A DNA stretch of 64,000 bases, from contig OX457039.1 in NCBI GenBank assembly GCA_949752735.1, positions 22,794,830-22,858,829 of the forward strand, given 5' to 3'. Positions 51,232 to 61,675 of this stretch are shown here, one piece after another. Source of the stretch: Lumbricus terrestris. Taxonomy: Eukaryota > Annelida > Clitellata > Crassiclitellata > Lumbricidae. The notes under the pieces were generated by a model. The model was not told where the DNA came from, searched no databases, and saw only the letters and a program-made list of their open reading frames with translations. The stretch's first letter is position 1. Every line of letters starts with the position of its first letter. Position numbers and translations under genes: made by a program.

Positions 51232-51408
51232 GGGGACCTTCCAGAAATGACGTCACGTAACTGGAGGGGGAGAGGGTCAGTGGTCACACATCTATGACGA
51301 TTTGTGACGGTCCATTGCTAGATATCATGTGACTTTTGTTTTAACGTGTGACGAGAGGGTCAAAAGGGGGTCGCCCTAGATTCCGTGACGTCATTTATAG
51401 ACGGCCCC
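51232..51408. mobile_element. TIR MITE with GACGTCAC subterminal repeats
   Basis: The left end GGGGACCTTCCAGAAATGAC then GTCACG mirrors the right end CGTGACGTCATTTATAGACG then GCCCC. The interior has GGTCACACATCTATGACG and CGTGTGACGAGAGGGTC, a second inverted pair. There is no coding. The target duplication is unclear. Confidence 0.7.
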
Positions 51409-51730
51409 TTGCTTGTGGCTCATGGATGTCGGAATTGACAAGCAAATTCACATGCTGTGCCATAAAATGTGGCACACAATATTCCTATTTTTAAGCCTAA
51501 TAACTACTTCAGATAGGAAAATAGTCAAATTTCAGCAGTGTTAATGCAATGCTCAATAGCACGGTATACTTGAATAACTTCAGGGCCATGGCGGCAAAGA
51601 AGCAGCATGTCATAAACAAAATTTCTATACCAGACACTATTATATGCATAGGAGCAACAAATTAATATATGCCAAATATAATCCTTTCTTGTCACTATGC
51701 CCTACTATTCATATTATGTATAAAAATGTA
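51409..51730. other. No gene or element recognised
   Basis: AT-rich spacer. Confidence 0.45.
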
Positions 51731-51734
51731 AAAT

Positions 51735-51950
51735 GTAATTGGATTTTTATATAGCGGTTGTCTTATGACCTCGACCCTGAGGGTGAGATCCTTCACCACC
51801 GCTCGACCGTTTGAATGGACGCCACGCCATTTAGGTCCCTAGATTTTAAATCTATGAAATAGCCATCTTCGGGATTCGAACCGCGGCCCGCACGCTTTCT
51901 TCCACAGACGCGCGGCCGCCAGCTCTCTTACCGATGTAGCTAACGTGGGC
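51735..51950 (-). mobile_element. tRNA-derived SINE
   Basis: Minus strand from 51950: TAGCTACATCGGTAAGAGAG (A-box region), then GCGGTTCGAATCCCG with an exact B box, then a body with CGAGGTCATAAGACAACC and GCTATATAAAAATCC at the 3' end. The head has a recognisable D-arm/T-arm arrangement but the anticodon arm is degenerate. Confidence 0.75.
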
Positions 51951-52300
51951 TATATAGCCTACATATGGCTATAGTGTAGGCCTACATGTACCTATCCACT
52001 CATAATGTATACTGCTACTTAAGTCTTTCTGAGAGTGCTTTCCAACATGGATTGTGCAAAAGTGTCAATATATGTCACTAACCTATAGCTACACCTTACA
52101 TTTTTCCACTTTCGGGGGCCCCCTTTCATGCGGGGGCCCCCTTCGGTCGGAAAGTACGGAGGGCGGTCGCTACGCCTCTGATCGGAATTCAAGTGCTATG
52201 CAATGCATTTATGAAATGGCATCAATATACACTTTTTGCTTTTACGAATTAGGTTGCTACTTGCGTAAACGCGAAAATATAGGCGTATATTAGTATGTGA
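51951..52300. other. No gene recognised
   Basis: GGGGGCCCCCTTTCATGCGG and its neighbour GGGGGCCCCCTTCGG (about 52113-52147) form a GC-rich tandem pair resembling the interior of the CAGGGCC elements. Confidence 0.4.
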
Positions 52301-52301
52301 T

Positions 52302-52734
52302 CAGTGGCGGCGCTGCAGAAGGACAAATCAGGGCAAATGCCCTGGTACAAATCCTTTGCCTTGGTCGCTGTCCTGCCACAATAGCCCACAAGACTGCCAG
52401 AACATTTTCCCTGCCAAGAATTTATTTAGGGCATAAACCACTTCTGCACCGTTTACTTGTATGAGTGCCCTGACTATGCCCTGGTTTAAAAAGTCTGATT
52501 ATAATATTCTTAAACGGTAATAGATGAATACTTTAACACTAGACTGGAATATAAAAAAACATGTTCATATTGTAACAAAGAAAGATCGAATTACTAATAG
52601 ACAAGACTTAGTGCTGATTCGTTGAATATAACACGGTTTGTGTCAAATGTGTGTCCTTTTTCAGCGAGTCTGTAAGGTTGGGGCCCCCACAGTTTTACCG
52701 AACAGGGCCCCCACATTTGCTAATCCGGCCCTTG
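52302..52734. mobile_element. Hybrid hAT-like element (two different end types), copy 1
   Basis: The left end is CAGTGGCGGCGCTGCAG and the right end TTGCTAATCCGGCCCTTG, i.e. one terminus of each of the two hAT-like families in the window. It matches 62092-62467 in inverted orientation from end to end (CTGCCAAGAATTTATTTA, TTTAACACTAGACTGGAAT, TGCTGATTCGTTGAATA, GGGCCCCCACAGTTTTAC), so the pairing of ends is not an accident of one insertion. No clear target duplication was seen. Confidence 0.75.
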
Positions 52735-52739
52735 ATAGA

Positions 52740-53685
52740 CCTACACGTGTCTTCTGGTCCCATAAATTGTGAAATTCAACGGTTATGTAAAAATAAAAGT
52801 TCTACTTGCTTCTAAACCGATCAAGAAAAATCCTCATGAGTGGTATTTAGGTGAGGTAACGCTCTGGCACAGATGAGAAAATGATGAGTTCGGACTCGGG
52901 AGTCGGGACCGCTTCATGCAAATACCCTCCCGTCTAAGATAGACTTAGCTCCCTTTCATTCGCCAGATGGCGCTGGTAGAATAGTTGTAGTACATGATGG
53001 CCGCCGCCGCCTTGAATGTAGTCTTGTTTTAGCTTAATTTCCTTTCTTTAGGAGCTACGATATGAAATGAACAGAAAAATAAATGACCAAGCTGCAACGT
53101 GGCCTAAAAAAAGATCCAAGTTGGTTTTACGGCACCAAGTCAAAAAGACTCAAAATAACCCCGCAAAAATAGTTCATGGTCAAAACGAGTATAGAATATT
53201 TATGATGTGATCAAATGATTATCTCAAACAAGTAGGCCAATGTCAAACAAAATTCGTTAAGGAGTTTAGAGCCAGTTGGGTGATTTTAGTTGAACATTAT
53301 TATAATTGGAAGTTTTTATTCTTGTGGGGATATGTAGGCCTAACCGTGTCTGCAATCCTTAGCTTTTAACTTTGAAGCGATATCATGTTGACCCAAGACC
53401 TTGATGGTCAGGACTTCATAACAGAAAGCAACATTTGCCATCTTTGCATCGGGTGGAAAGGTATAAGTTGGACAGCGGGGGTAGGATAACCCCGAGCATC
53501 CCCACACGGGCCACACACACAAACCAAAGAAACGTCAAATTCTAAATGTCCATAATTTATTACCCCGGTTATGGGGTAAAATGGACAGTGCCTTTCGACT
53601 CGTTGCTAAAATGCACACAGCCTACTGAAAGAGGCGTGGCCGATCGACAGATTTAGGAATGAGGGCGTGTTTGTATATGTATTGT
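52740..53685. other. No gene or element recognised
   Basis: A GCCGCCGCCGCC patch near 53000 and a 60-codon minus frame without motifs. Confidence 0.45.
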
Positions 53686-53689
53686 ATTG

Positions 53690-53930
53690 TATTGTATATG
53701 AGCATTTATAAAGCGCCTCTTACAGACTAGCTATTCAGAGGCGCTCTCAGCGTGGCAGCCCCGAGGAAATAAAAAAGACTTCAAGTAACGAAGAGCTGAA
53801 GATGACACCCCCAATAAGATCTTACTACGGATAGTGGGAGGGAGGTCATTCCACATAGAAGGGCCTACAATGGCAAAGGCACGGTGTTGAGCCATGGCAG
53901 TTCTTGCCCTTGGAACCAAGAGATCTAGTC
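53690..53930 (-). pseudogene. CR1-like LINE C-terminal fragment
   Basis: The minus frame 53919-53731 reads MVPRARTAMAQHRAFAIVG then PSMWNDLPPTIR and YLKSFLFPRG, the conserved tail of CR1-like ORF2. It is followed by a 3' UTR with GAGCGCCTCTGAATAGC and AGGCGCTTTATAAATGC, and a TATTG pentamer tail. The GCGCCTCTGA...GCGCT.TA 3' UTR is shared with the SINE at 21765-21996. Confidence 0.85.
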
Positions 53931-53959
53931 GATCAGCAGACCGGAGAGGGCGGGAAGAG

Positions 53960-54300
53960 AGTGTTATGACTAAAGTTAAATAAGAGTCAAAACTACTTAG
54001 TCAAACGACTAAGGAACTCTGTAGACAGTAATTTTTGGTCGGCTATCACTAGTAGGCCTATATTAAATCCAGAAGCGAAAACTTCTTTTAACTGTTGGGT
54101 CAAACAATTATTAACGCAGAGTCATAAAACGACCTATAGGCCTACTCGTAAATTTAAATTATTAGAATTTGAAATTTTAGAATAATATCATAAACTATAA
54201 ATCATTCAGTGTCAACATTTCATTCATTAACATTTGTAACAATTTCAAATATATAGGATCAGCTGGCTTAGACCTAATTAAAAATTTTTAACGATATTCA
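53960..54300. other. No gene or element recognised
   Basis: AT-rich. Confidence 0.45.
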
Positions 54301-54380
54301 TATGACGATTGCATGGTGTGTCGCGAAATTTTGTTGCAAGTTTAGGTGTATCGCGAGCGAAAAAAGGTTGAGAACCTCTG
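54301..54380. mobile_element. Right end of a hAT-like element
   Basis: The run AAAAAAGGTTGAGAACCTCTG (54360-54380; inverted CAGAGGTTCTCAACC) is a typical hAT terminus, with TATCGCGAGCGAAAAAAGG before it recalling the TCCGCGGGC subterminal part at 30920. The left end was not found. Confidence 0.55.
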
Positions 54381-54394
54381 CTGTAGGGGTTCAC

Positions 54395-54545
54395 TATCAA
54401 TAGGGCGAATTTCAAAAGGGCGCAATCAAAAAGGCGAAATCAAAAGGACGAATATGAATAGAGAGCATTGTTTTTAGAGCGCACGGTCGAAAGGGCTAAA
54501 TCAAAAGGGCACATGTTTAAAAGACCGCAATCAAAAGGGTGCATG
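54395..54545. repeat. TCAAAAGGGCGAA phrase array
   Basis: Eight or nine units of 13-17 bp: TCAATAGGGCGAATT, TCAAAAGGGCGCAA, TCAAAAAGGCGAAA, TCAAAAGGACGAATA, TCGAAAGGGCTAAA, TCAAAAGGGCACATG, TCAAAAGGGTGCATG. Confidence 0.85.
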
Positions 54546-54549
54546 TATC

Positions 54550-54765
54550 CACCGTTGAAGGAGCCTTCATCCAGCTTCCATTTATTAAACATTATTTCCG
54601 TCAATCCACCTTCTTTTTCTAAAGCATTATTTTCATCAATCCAACTCCTATTTTCATAAATAAAAGAACCTTCATCCAGCTTCCATTTCTTAAGTATTAG
54701 TTTCGTCAATCCAGCTTCTATTTCACATGTAAAAGAACCTTCATCCAGCTTTCGTTTCATACATG
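54550..54765. repeat. CTTCATCCAGCTTCCATTT array
   Basis: About six units of 30-45 bp (CCTTCATCCAGCTTCCATTT, CGTCAATCCACCTTC, CATCAATCCAACTCC, CGTCAATCCAGCTTCTATTT), the reverse complement of the array core in the TIR element at 17297-18284 and of the right half of 39780-40125. Confidence 0.85.
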
Positions 54766-55000
54766 TAATCGTTCTTTTCTTAGAGACCTGTTAAATTCTT
54801 CTATTAATCATTTCGTTTCAATCCAGTGGGCTTCAATTGCTCGTCGCCTTATTGACGCAATCTTTATTTACCCTTTACCAACAATTTATTAACACTAACC
54901 TGGGGTGTCACGGAACTCAATGGTGGGCTCCTTGAGGGAGGCATACTACGCCCAATTCTGAAGGGGAGATTTTCCCTCCCCACATCTAGAAACAGATTTA
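54766..55000. other. No gene or element recognised
   Basis: Spacer before the LINE relic. Confidence 0.4.
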
Positions 55001-55004
55001 CGGC

Positions 55005-55703
55005 CCTGCTCCTCGGCCTTTGTATGACACTCATGTTCTGATTGATCGGCTGGAGCGAACGGTTGAGCGATTGATGACGGAGGATCCAGAGGCATTAATA
55101 GTTATGGCGGGCGATTTCAATCAGCTGGATGCGCAAGAGATTGTTGAACGCACAGGCCTGATCCCATTGATCCATCAACCAACAAGAGGAGATAACACCC
55201 TCGACAGAATGCTCCTGTCAGAACAGAGTTACGATCAAATTAAAGTGCTGACGTCAACCGTTAAGACCGACCATATGGCCATCCTGGCTCCGAAGGGGAA
55301 GGTCATGGTTGCCCTGAATAAGCAGCCAAAGCGAGTAATTTTTCGCAGTAGCATGCTACGCTTCTATGAACCCTCTCGAATGTTTACTTCACTGGAATCA
55401 CTAACTCCGTATGATCCGTATGAGGCATGGGAAAATTTCTACCAGGTAGTGGTTGAGCTGCTGAATCGAATATACCCAATGTGCACGATATCCATGGCCA
55501 CGAAACTCCTCCTCCGCCGAAAAAATCATTTCATGAGGACTGGCAGAGGGGAGGAGGTATCGACCATCGCCAACAGAGCGGGGAAGCAAATCGAGAAATC
55601 GGCCAAAGAACATTAATTTTGAGGAGCATCGATCCAAAAAGTGAAACGGATGAGTTGTGGCGAAGGGTCAAAGAAATCACAAGGAGTAGGTCCTGCCCAT
55701 ATA
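55005..55703 (+). pseudogene. LINE endonuclease relic, same family as 27454-32298
   Basis: The frame 55020-55616 contains LIVMAGDFNQLDAQEIVERT, then GLIPLIHQPTRGDNTLDRML and VLTSTVKTDHMAILAP. It aligns with LLGGDFNSLDIA, TRGTNILDQFM and SSTVRSDHKAII of the minus-strand LINE, i.e. the C-terminal half of an APE-type endonuclease (GDFN and DH motifs intact). After a shift, 55620-55710 has PKSETDELWRRVKEITRS. It is then interrupted by the mariner at 55704 and continues at 56911. Confidence 0.88.
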
Positions 55704-56910
55704 CACCGTGATTCAAAAAAAAGTAAGCCAAATTATTTTTCATATATCTCAAATGCCTGATAACATATGACGCTAAAAGTTTCCAAATATTTAGAGAATT
55801 GGACCAACAATATGATTCCAAGATTTCATGAGATAAAGTTGAACGGATAGAAAGATATGTATCTTTCAACTTCGTATGCCAAAATTTCAGTTTACAAGCA
55901 ATTTTCTGTTGGATTCAATAAAATGTAAGTCAAACTATTTTCAGTATCTTTATGACCTGATAATTAATCATAGTAAAATTTTCCCAATATTTAGAGAATT
56001 GAACCCAGAATAGGAATCCAAAATATCAAGCCATAAATTTGAACGGATAGAAAGATATGAATATTTCAACTTCATCTCCCGAAACTTCAGTTTTCAGCAA
56101 GTCTGTTATGTTCTTTGCGGTTTCGACGCTTGATAGTTCCCAATTTTGATCTTCAGTGATCCTGGAGTAAAAATTAATGGAGCCTATTATCGTGAGGTTC
56201 TGCTGTCACAACATCTTCTACCTGTGATCAGAAATCTAACCCCAGAAGGTTGCTTTTTTCAACAGGAACAGTGTCCCAGCCCACAGTGCCAAGGAAACCA
56301 TTGAAATGCTAACAAGAGAGACGCCAGGCTTCATTTCTCCTACATTATGGCCTCCGCACAGCCCAGATTTGAATCCTGTCGACTATGAAGTGTGGAGCTT
56401 GATTCAAGACCGACTAGACAACAATCCATGATATAAACGATCTGAAGCAGCGCTTGATGGAAGTGTGAGATGGCCTAGAGCCCTAGACCAAAGGATAATC
56501 GACGGTGCTGTTGCACAATGGCGCCAGCACCTCCAGGCTTGCATGCAAGCAGGAGGACATTTTGAGCATTTTATTTAATTAAATAATCAAACCAAACTGT
56601 TGGAATCATATTGTTATTCAATTCTCTACATATCTGGAAAATTTTAGTATGATTAATCATCGGGCATAAGAGATATAAGAAAAACAGAACTGACTTACAT
56701 TCGATTGAATCTAGCAGAAAATTGCTTGTAAACTGAAATTTCGGCATATGAAGTTGGAAAATTCATATCTTTTTATCCGTTCAACTTTATCTCATGAAAT
56801 TTTGGAATCATATTCTTGGTCCAGTTCTCTAAATATTTGAAATTTTTTAGCGTGATATGTCATCAGGCATTGGAGATATTTGAAAAACATTTTGGCTTAC
56901 TTTTTTTGAA
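55704..56910. mobile_element. Palindromic mariner-like element with a second mariner inside
   Basis: The outer arms are 55704-55909 and 56712-56910, inverted copies of each other from CACCGTGATTCAAAAAAAAG / CTTACTTTTTTTGAA down to AAGCAATTTTCTG / CAGAAAATTGCTT. TA precedes the left end; the right tip has lost about eight bases where LINE sequence resumes. The centre is occupied by the element at 55910-56711. About 70 codons of the host LINE are missing at the junction. Confidence 0.85.
55910..56711 (+). mobile_element. Inner mariner-like element with transposase C-terminal relic
   Basis: Ends TGGATTCAATAAAATGTAAG and CTTACATTCGATTGAATC are inverted; TA follows the right end. The plus strand at about 56158-56430 reads PGVKINGAYYREVLLSQHLL, then CPAHSAKETIEML, PGFISPTLWPPHSPDLNP and VDYEVWSLIQDR, the C-terminal half of a mariner-family DDE transposase with the WPP.SPDLNP.D signature. 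The N-terminal DNA-binding part is deleted. Confidence 0.9.
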
Positions 56911-57095
56911 TCATTTACACCATACAGCAGAAGGAGCCGACGGGCTGGCTACCTGCGTGGTTCCTGAGACCCGCAGCCCCCGTTCTATCAGAGGTCCTCA
57001 CGTGACTTATTAACCAATCGCTAGGCAACTCGTTTATATCAAAGCAATGGAAGACAGCCATAATTTACCCGATCGCTTGAGCAGTATGATCGTCT
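56911..57095 (+). pseudogene. LINE reverse transcriptase relic, continuation
   Basis: Reading HLHHTAEGADGL, then LINQSLGNSF-like and SKQWKTAIIYP-like text across two frames, it matches LDHLHHTAEGRDGLPAWFL and KQWKEAIIYPKV in the LINE at 27454-32298. It continues the element interrupted at 55703 and is cut off by the hAT-like insertion at 57102. Confidence 0.8.
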
Positions 57096-57101
57096 GGTGC
57101 G

Positions 57102-57264
57102 CAGTGGCGGCTTGGGGGACTGGGGGCTAAGCCCCCCTGCGAGAGGCTCAGCCCTCCCTAAAAAAAGGGCATCCGAAATTTGTTATAGTGAAATATTCAC
57201 GATTTTGGGCTGAGCCTCTCGTAGGGGGGCTTAGCCGTCCCCAGCCCCCCTAGCGCCGCCACTG
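57102..57264. mobile_element. Short CAGTGGCGGC hAT-like MITE
   Basis: Ends CAGTGGCGGCTTGGGGG and CTAGCGCCGCCACTG, interior GGGGGGCTTAGCC-type repeats as in 29700-29790. At 163 bp it is the shortest member. No target duplication is visible. The right end runs directly into GGTTCTCAAACTTC, itself like another hAT terminus. Confidence 0.7.
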
Positions 57265-58795
57265 GTTCTCAAACTTCATTTTTATTGTTCCCCACCCCGT
57301 GTATTGGAGTCGTATTAAGGAACAAAATTTAAAATATATGTATAGTTTTAATCATGTAATCATGTTTAAAAAAAGTCCAAATTGGTCTATAACCCCTGTA
57401 AGAAAGAGTTAACCTATCATAATAGTGTTGTGGTGTTGTGGGCTTGTTTTTACTAGCGCGCGATTTAAAATATCTGGTTTTAATATATGTCAAATTCAAA
57501 CGCAAATTTTAAGGCCATATTTGTCTTTGACAGGAAGAAGAGTTTTAAAACTTGTTCACACAGATATGATGTGCTGAAAGGAATCACAAATTTTTGAAGC
57601 TCAGCCAGAAATTAATCGCTAGGCCAATATTATTCAGCTCTCCCATATTTTGAGCTCAAGGATATAGGCCTGCGCTGAGAATTTCTGGCTCACATTTAAA
57701 CACTTGTTTCAAACATTATAATAATATGCCTAACAACAAAATATGTTGCATGCACTAGGTATATATAGTATGTGAGTCAAATTGTATGTTGTGAAATAAA
57801 TAAAATAATGATGATGCTGTTATATGTTGCAACGTTAAAAATCTTTGCTTATCAAAGAAAGATGGACACAAAAGTCCATAAACACAAAGAAAAGTTATAT
57901 TTCTGGAAGTTTTCGCTTAGGCCTTACCCCTAACCGGTGCCTGGCGTATCCCATGTGCACAGTTTGAGAATCCGTCTGTACCTCTTCCCAAGATACAAAT
58001 TTAGTATGAACTCTGGTGAGAATTCTCTCACTCCCTTCTCCATACTCAATCTTGACCCTTTCGTCTCTCTCGCTGATGAACTCCACGATCTTTCCACTGA
58101 CGGATAATTAAATCAATTTTTAAAACAGCTCCTTTACAAATTTTTATCCAGATTCTTCCTATTCTATTCTTGCTGACTCTACCCTAAAATCTAAGCCAAC
58201 ATTGGGGGGGTGGGTTAAAGGTACGGAGGTCCCTTTAATGTTATTTTGATAATAATGATTCCAGAAGGTTTTGTGAGGCTGCTGGCATGCCATGCACTGC
58301 CTCGGAGCCATAACGATTTGTGGGAGATAATTGTTTCACGTTTCCTCCCCAAATTTAAAGTGGTAGGGAATTCTTTCCCTACCCTCCTTTTGATTTAATC
58401 CATGACTGTGGACAATGAACACGCTGTGGAGTGTGGACTGTGGACAGTGGAGGCCTCTAGGCTAGCAGCATTGGCGCCATTGCGATGTTAATCATGAATA
58501 GCCTTTATTATGTTAGACAGCCAAATGCTTTCATGTTTCTAAAAAATATTTCCCTGTCGGAACAAAAAGTGGTGGTGACTGGACACCACCGTCCCAATAG
58601 AACGTTACGCCTACATGTATGTTAGGAAGTCACTTCGGCCGCCATGTATTACACCGACGGCGTGCTTCCATGTAGGTGCAGTGGATGGTGGGTTGGATTT
58701 ACCGCGATTGCGTTACACAATACCGGTTATGAAGAATCGGAGAATAGAGAAGGTAGAGATGTCTAATGAATAATGATCTAGTAATGCAATACCGT
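57265..58795. other. No gene or element recognised
   Basis: Starts with a possible hAT terminus (CTGGTTCTCAAACTTCA). The 63-codon minus frame at 57895-58086 (VKIEYGEGSERILTRVHTKF) has no family assigned and could be a coding scrap. Confidence 0.4.
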
Positions 58796-58799
58796 CACG

Positions 58800-58905
58800 T
58801 ATATCCCGCAGTCGATCGAGTCGATCATAACTCGGCCAAGTCGAGTCGATCGAAAAATCGTCGATTCGATCGACTTGCAAGTCGAGTCGATCGAAAAATT
58901 TTTTA
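58800..58905. repeat. TCGATCGA-rich palindromic patch
   Basis: CAAGTCGAGTCGATCGAAAA occurs twice (about 58838 and 58878) with GTCGATTCGATCGAC between them, giving overlapping short palindromes. Confidence 0.7.
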
Positions 58906-58974
58906 GTCTTTCGCCCAAAAACGTATAAAACCCGTGGCAACTCCGGTTATTTAAAATCTTATGACTTTTTTTAT

Positions 58975-59255
58975 ACATACATATGCATGTTCATGTACCT
59001 CAGAAGCCGAGCTCTGTATATACATACATACTTGCATGCATGCATGCATGCATGCATGCATACATACATGCATACATACATACATACATATATACATACA
59101 TGCGTACACACATACAAATATACATACATGCATACGTACCTACACATATACATACATACTTATTTACAGTATATACATTCATACATACATGCATAAGCAC
59201 ATACATGCATACATCAATACATACAAACACACATAGTTACATGCATACATACATG

Positions 59256-59295
<40 letters not shown>

Positions 59296-59297
59296 CA
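58975..59297. repeat. TACA/TGCA tetranucleotide repeat block
   Basis: TACATACATGCATGC-type units with non-periodic landmarks such as ACGTACCTACACATATAC and CATAAGCACATACATGC that recur in order at 60936-61130 and 61350-61570. Confidence 0.9.
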
Positions 59298-59303
59298 TGC
59301 GCA

Positions 59304-60923
59304 CTAGACTGGTCCACAAACCATAACCAAAAAATTAAGTTGTTAGAATTCTTTCTCCACAAGGCTTATTTTTGTCCCCTTGGTATAGATAGTCTCCCTG
59401 TAAAATTTCAGCCTGATTGTGCAACATTTAGAGGTCAACCCATTCTGAACATTTTACTTGAGTGCTGATAATGTCTTTACGTCATGTTAACCGTCATTAT
59501 TAGACTAATATGGCTTCGTCTAATTTGAGATCCGACCCAGAGCACTGGCTATGGGAAAACCAGTCTCTCGATTGTCTACTGCAATCGTAAACTCGAAATT
59601 TCTAAAGCGCCACTCAAAAGCCAAGCGCTGGGCACCAGCTTATTCACGAGCGTTGCGTTGAAGGGTTGTCCGTGAGAATAGTCCGTGGTGGTCCGGGTCG
59701 AGTTACCATAGATTACCACGAAGCCTGGATGCACAGCAACTGCTTTAGTTTAATCATATCACTAAAGGGAGACCCCTTCCGGAAAGTCACAAAATGGCTT
59801 ATGATGCAGTTGTTTGTATTTGGGTGCTTGCCAGAATAGCAACACAGCTGGTGTGTAAGGAAACTGCCAAATCTTTACCAGAACTACCTACCTCTGAAGA
59901 TTCACTGACCACTATAAAGAGAAAGTGACAGGATGAAGACGACATGTTCAAGAGTGATCTTCAAAAATTGTTCGATATTGCCTCAAAGGATGTGATGACA
60001 GAAATCCAGCAAGACTATGATCGTGATATCCTTCGAATAGGTCCTACAAAGAGCAGACGTATTTTCTAGCAGCATGAGTGGGGTAAACTTAAACACAGCA
60101 GCAAAAGAAAGCAGAAAGAGGCAATTGCAAGAAAACGAGAGAATGGTGATAACTAAAATGAAGAACGCAGGACAAAAGGCAGTTATGAAGCAGCAAGTGA
60201 ACTTTCTGCGTTGGCATCTATACATGTAGAAGTATTTGATTACATTGATGAGTATCAGACAACTTAGTCGTAGTACGTATGCAGTAGGCTGCATCTACAC
60301 TCTACTAACTGCCTCATTATTAAAAAAAGATCCAAGAACATCAACCAGTCCTCTTTAGTTTAGTTGTCGGTACTTTGTATCATGTTGACCCTCTAGACCG
60401 TGATCCTTGGTCTGTAGATGGAGATGTCACACTGGCGATTGGTTATGACATTAATTTCAGAAATACCACTTTCTAGAAGTTCGGAATAAAAGAAGGACAA
60501 GAAGCAGCTAGGTGCAATGGAAGAACAAGAGTGCACACTTGCAGGCTTGCTATTACCTCACTGAGAAGGCAAAATGTTGTCCAGCATCGACGGATCAAAG
60601 AAAAATATGGACCGCAAAGCTACTATTGTCACTGGAAATTGTCAGAAAAAACTCTTGGCAATCCCAAAAATGGTGAACGGCATTCAAGAAGGTGACTCTC
60701 AGGTCAATACCAGTGTTGAAGTACGGTATTTGAGAAATTGAATCTCCCCAGACATCGCTCAGTGTCGCTCAGGTCGTACATTAGCCATTACCGAACAATA
60801 TATAAAAAGTGTCAAATGGGTTGACCTCTAAATTTTTTTGTGATTATTATAATCATGATAAGGAACAAAACAAGCCTTGTGGAGAACTGAAATCTGTTAG
60901 ATGAATTTTGTGGACCACTCTAA
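59304..60923 (+). mobile_element. TIR element with a decayed coding region, flanked by TGCGCA
   Basis: The left CTAGACTGGTCCACAAA and right TTTGTGGACCACTCTAA are inverted and the arms extend about 150 bp (CTCCACAAGGCTT/AAGCCTTGTGGAG, AGAGGTCAACCCAT/ATGGGTTGACCTCT). TGCGCA stands at both flanks (59298-59303 and 60924-60929). Inside, the plus strand at about 59870-60250 reads KSDLQKLFDIASKDVMTEIQ then QDYDRDILR and QKEAIARKRENG with stops. I associate a LFDIAH.DA...I..EED motif with the same kind of uncharacterised invertebrate repeat proteins as at 49780-50700. Class unknown. Confidence 0.7.
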
Positions 60924-61600
60924 TGCGCACACACATACAAATATACATACATGCATACGTACCTACACATATACATACATACTTATATACAGTAAATGCA
61001 TTCATACATACATGCATAAGCACATACATACATACATACATCAATACATACAAACACATATAGTTACATGCATACATACATACATACATACCGTACATAC
61101 ATATACATACATCCATGCATATATACAGACATCCTTGCATACATACACACATACATACATGCATTCATAATAGCATAAAAAGTCCAAATAGCATAAAAGT
61201 CCAAATAGCATAAAAAGTGTCAAATGGGTTGACCTCTAAATTTCTTTTTTTTTTCATTAAATTTTTTGTGATTATTATAATCATGATAAGGAACAAAACA
61301 AGCCTTGTGGAGAACTGAAATCTGTTAGATGAATTTTGTGGACCACTCTAATGCGCACACACATACAAATATACATACATGCATACGTACCTACACATAT
61401 ACATACATACTTATATACAGTAAATGCATTCATACATACATGCATAAGCACATACATACATACATCAATACATACAAACACATATAGCTACATGCATACA
61501 TACATACATACATACCGTACATACATATCCATGCATATATACAGACATCCTTGCATACATACACACATACATACATGCATTCGTACATGCATGCATACAC
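60811..61600. repeat. 408-bp tandem duplication of transposon arm plus microsatellite
   Basis: GTCAAATGGGTTGACCTCTA starts at 60811 and again at 61219. Each unit holds the right arm of the element ending at 60923 followed by the TACA block with the same landmarks, so arm and microsatellite were duplicated together. Confidence 0.9.
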
Positions 61601-61675
61601 ACACATGCATACATGCATGCATGTATGCATACATACATACATACAAACATACATATACATACATATGCATGCTCA
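60930..61675. repeat. TACA/TGCA microsatellite blocks
   Basis: Two successive TACATACA/TGCATACA blocks (60930-61170 and 61340-61675). His-Thr-Tyr and Met-Tyr-Val-Cys frames are artefacts. Confidence 0.9.

Noticed and set aside
57102..57264. 8-bp target duplication around the short MITE
   Set aside because: Left flank CTGGTGCG and right flank GTTCTCAA do not match, so no duplication is claimed.
57895..58086. Conserved small protein
   Set aside because: No family recognised, no start or splice context; kept only as a note.
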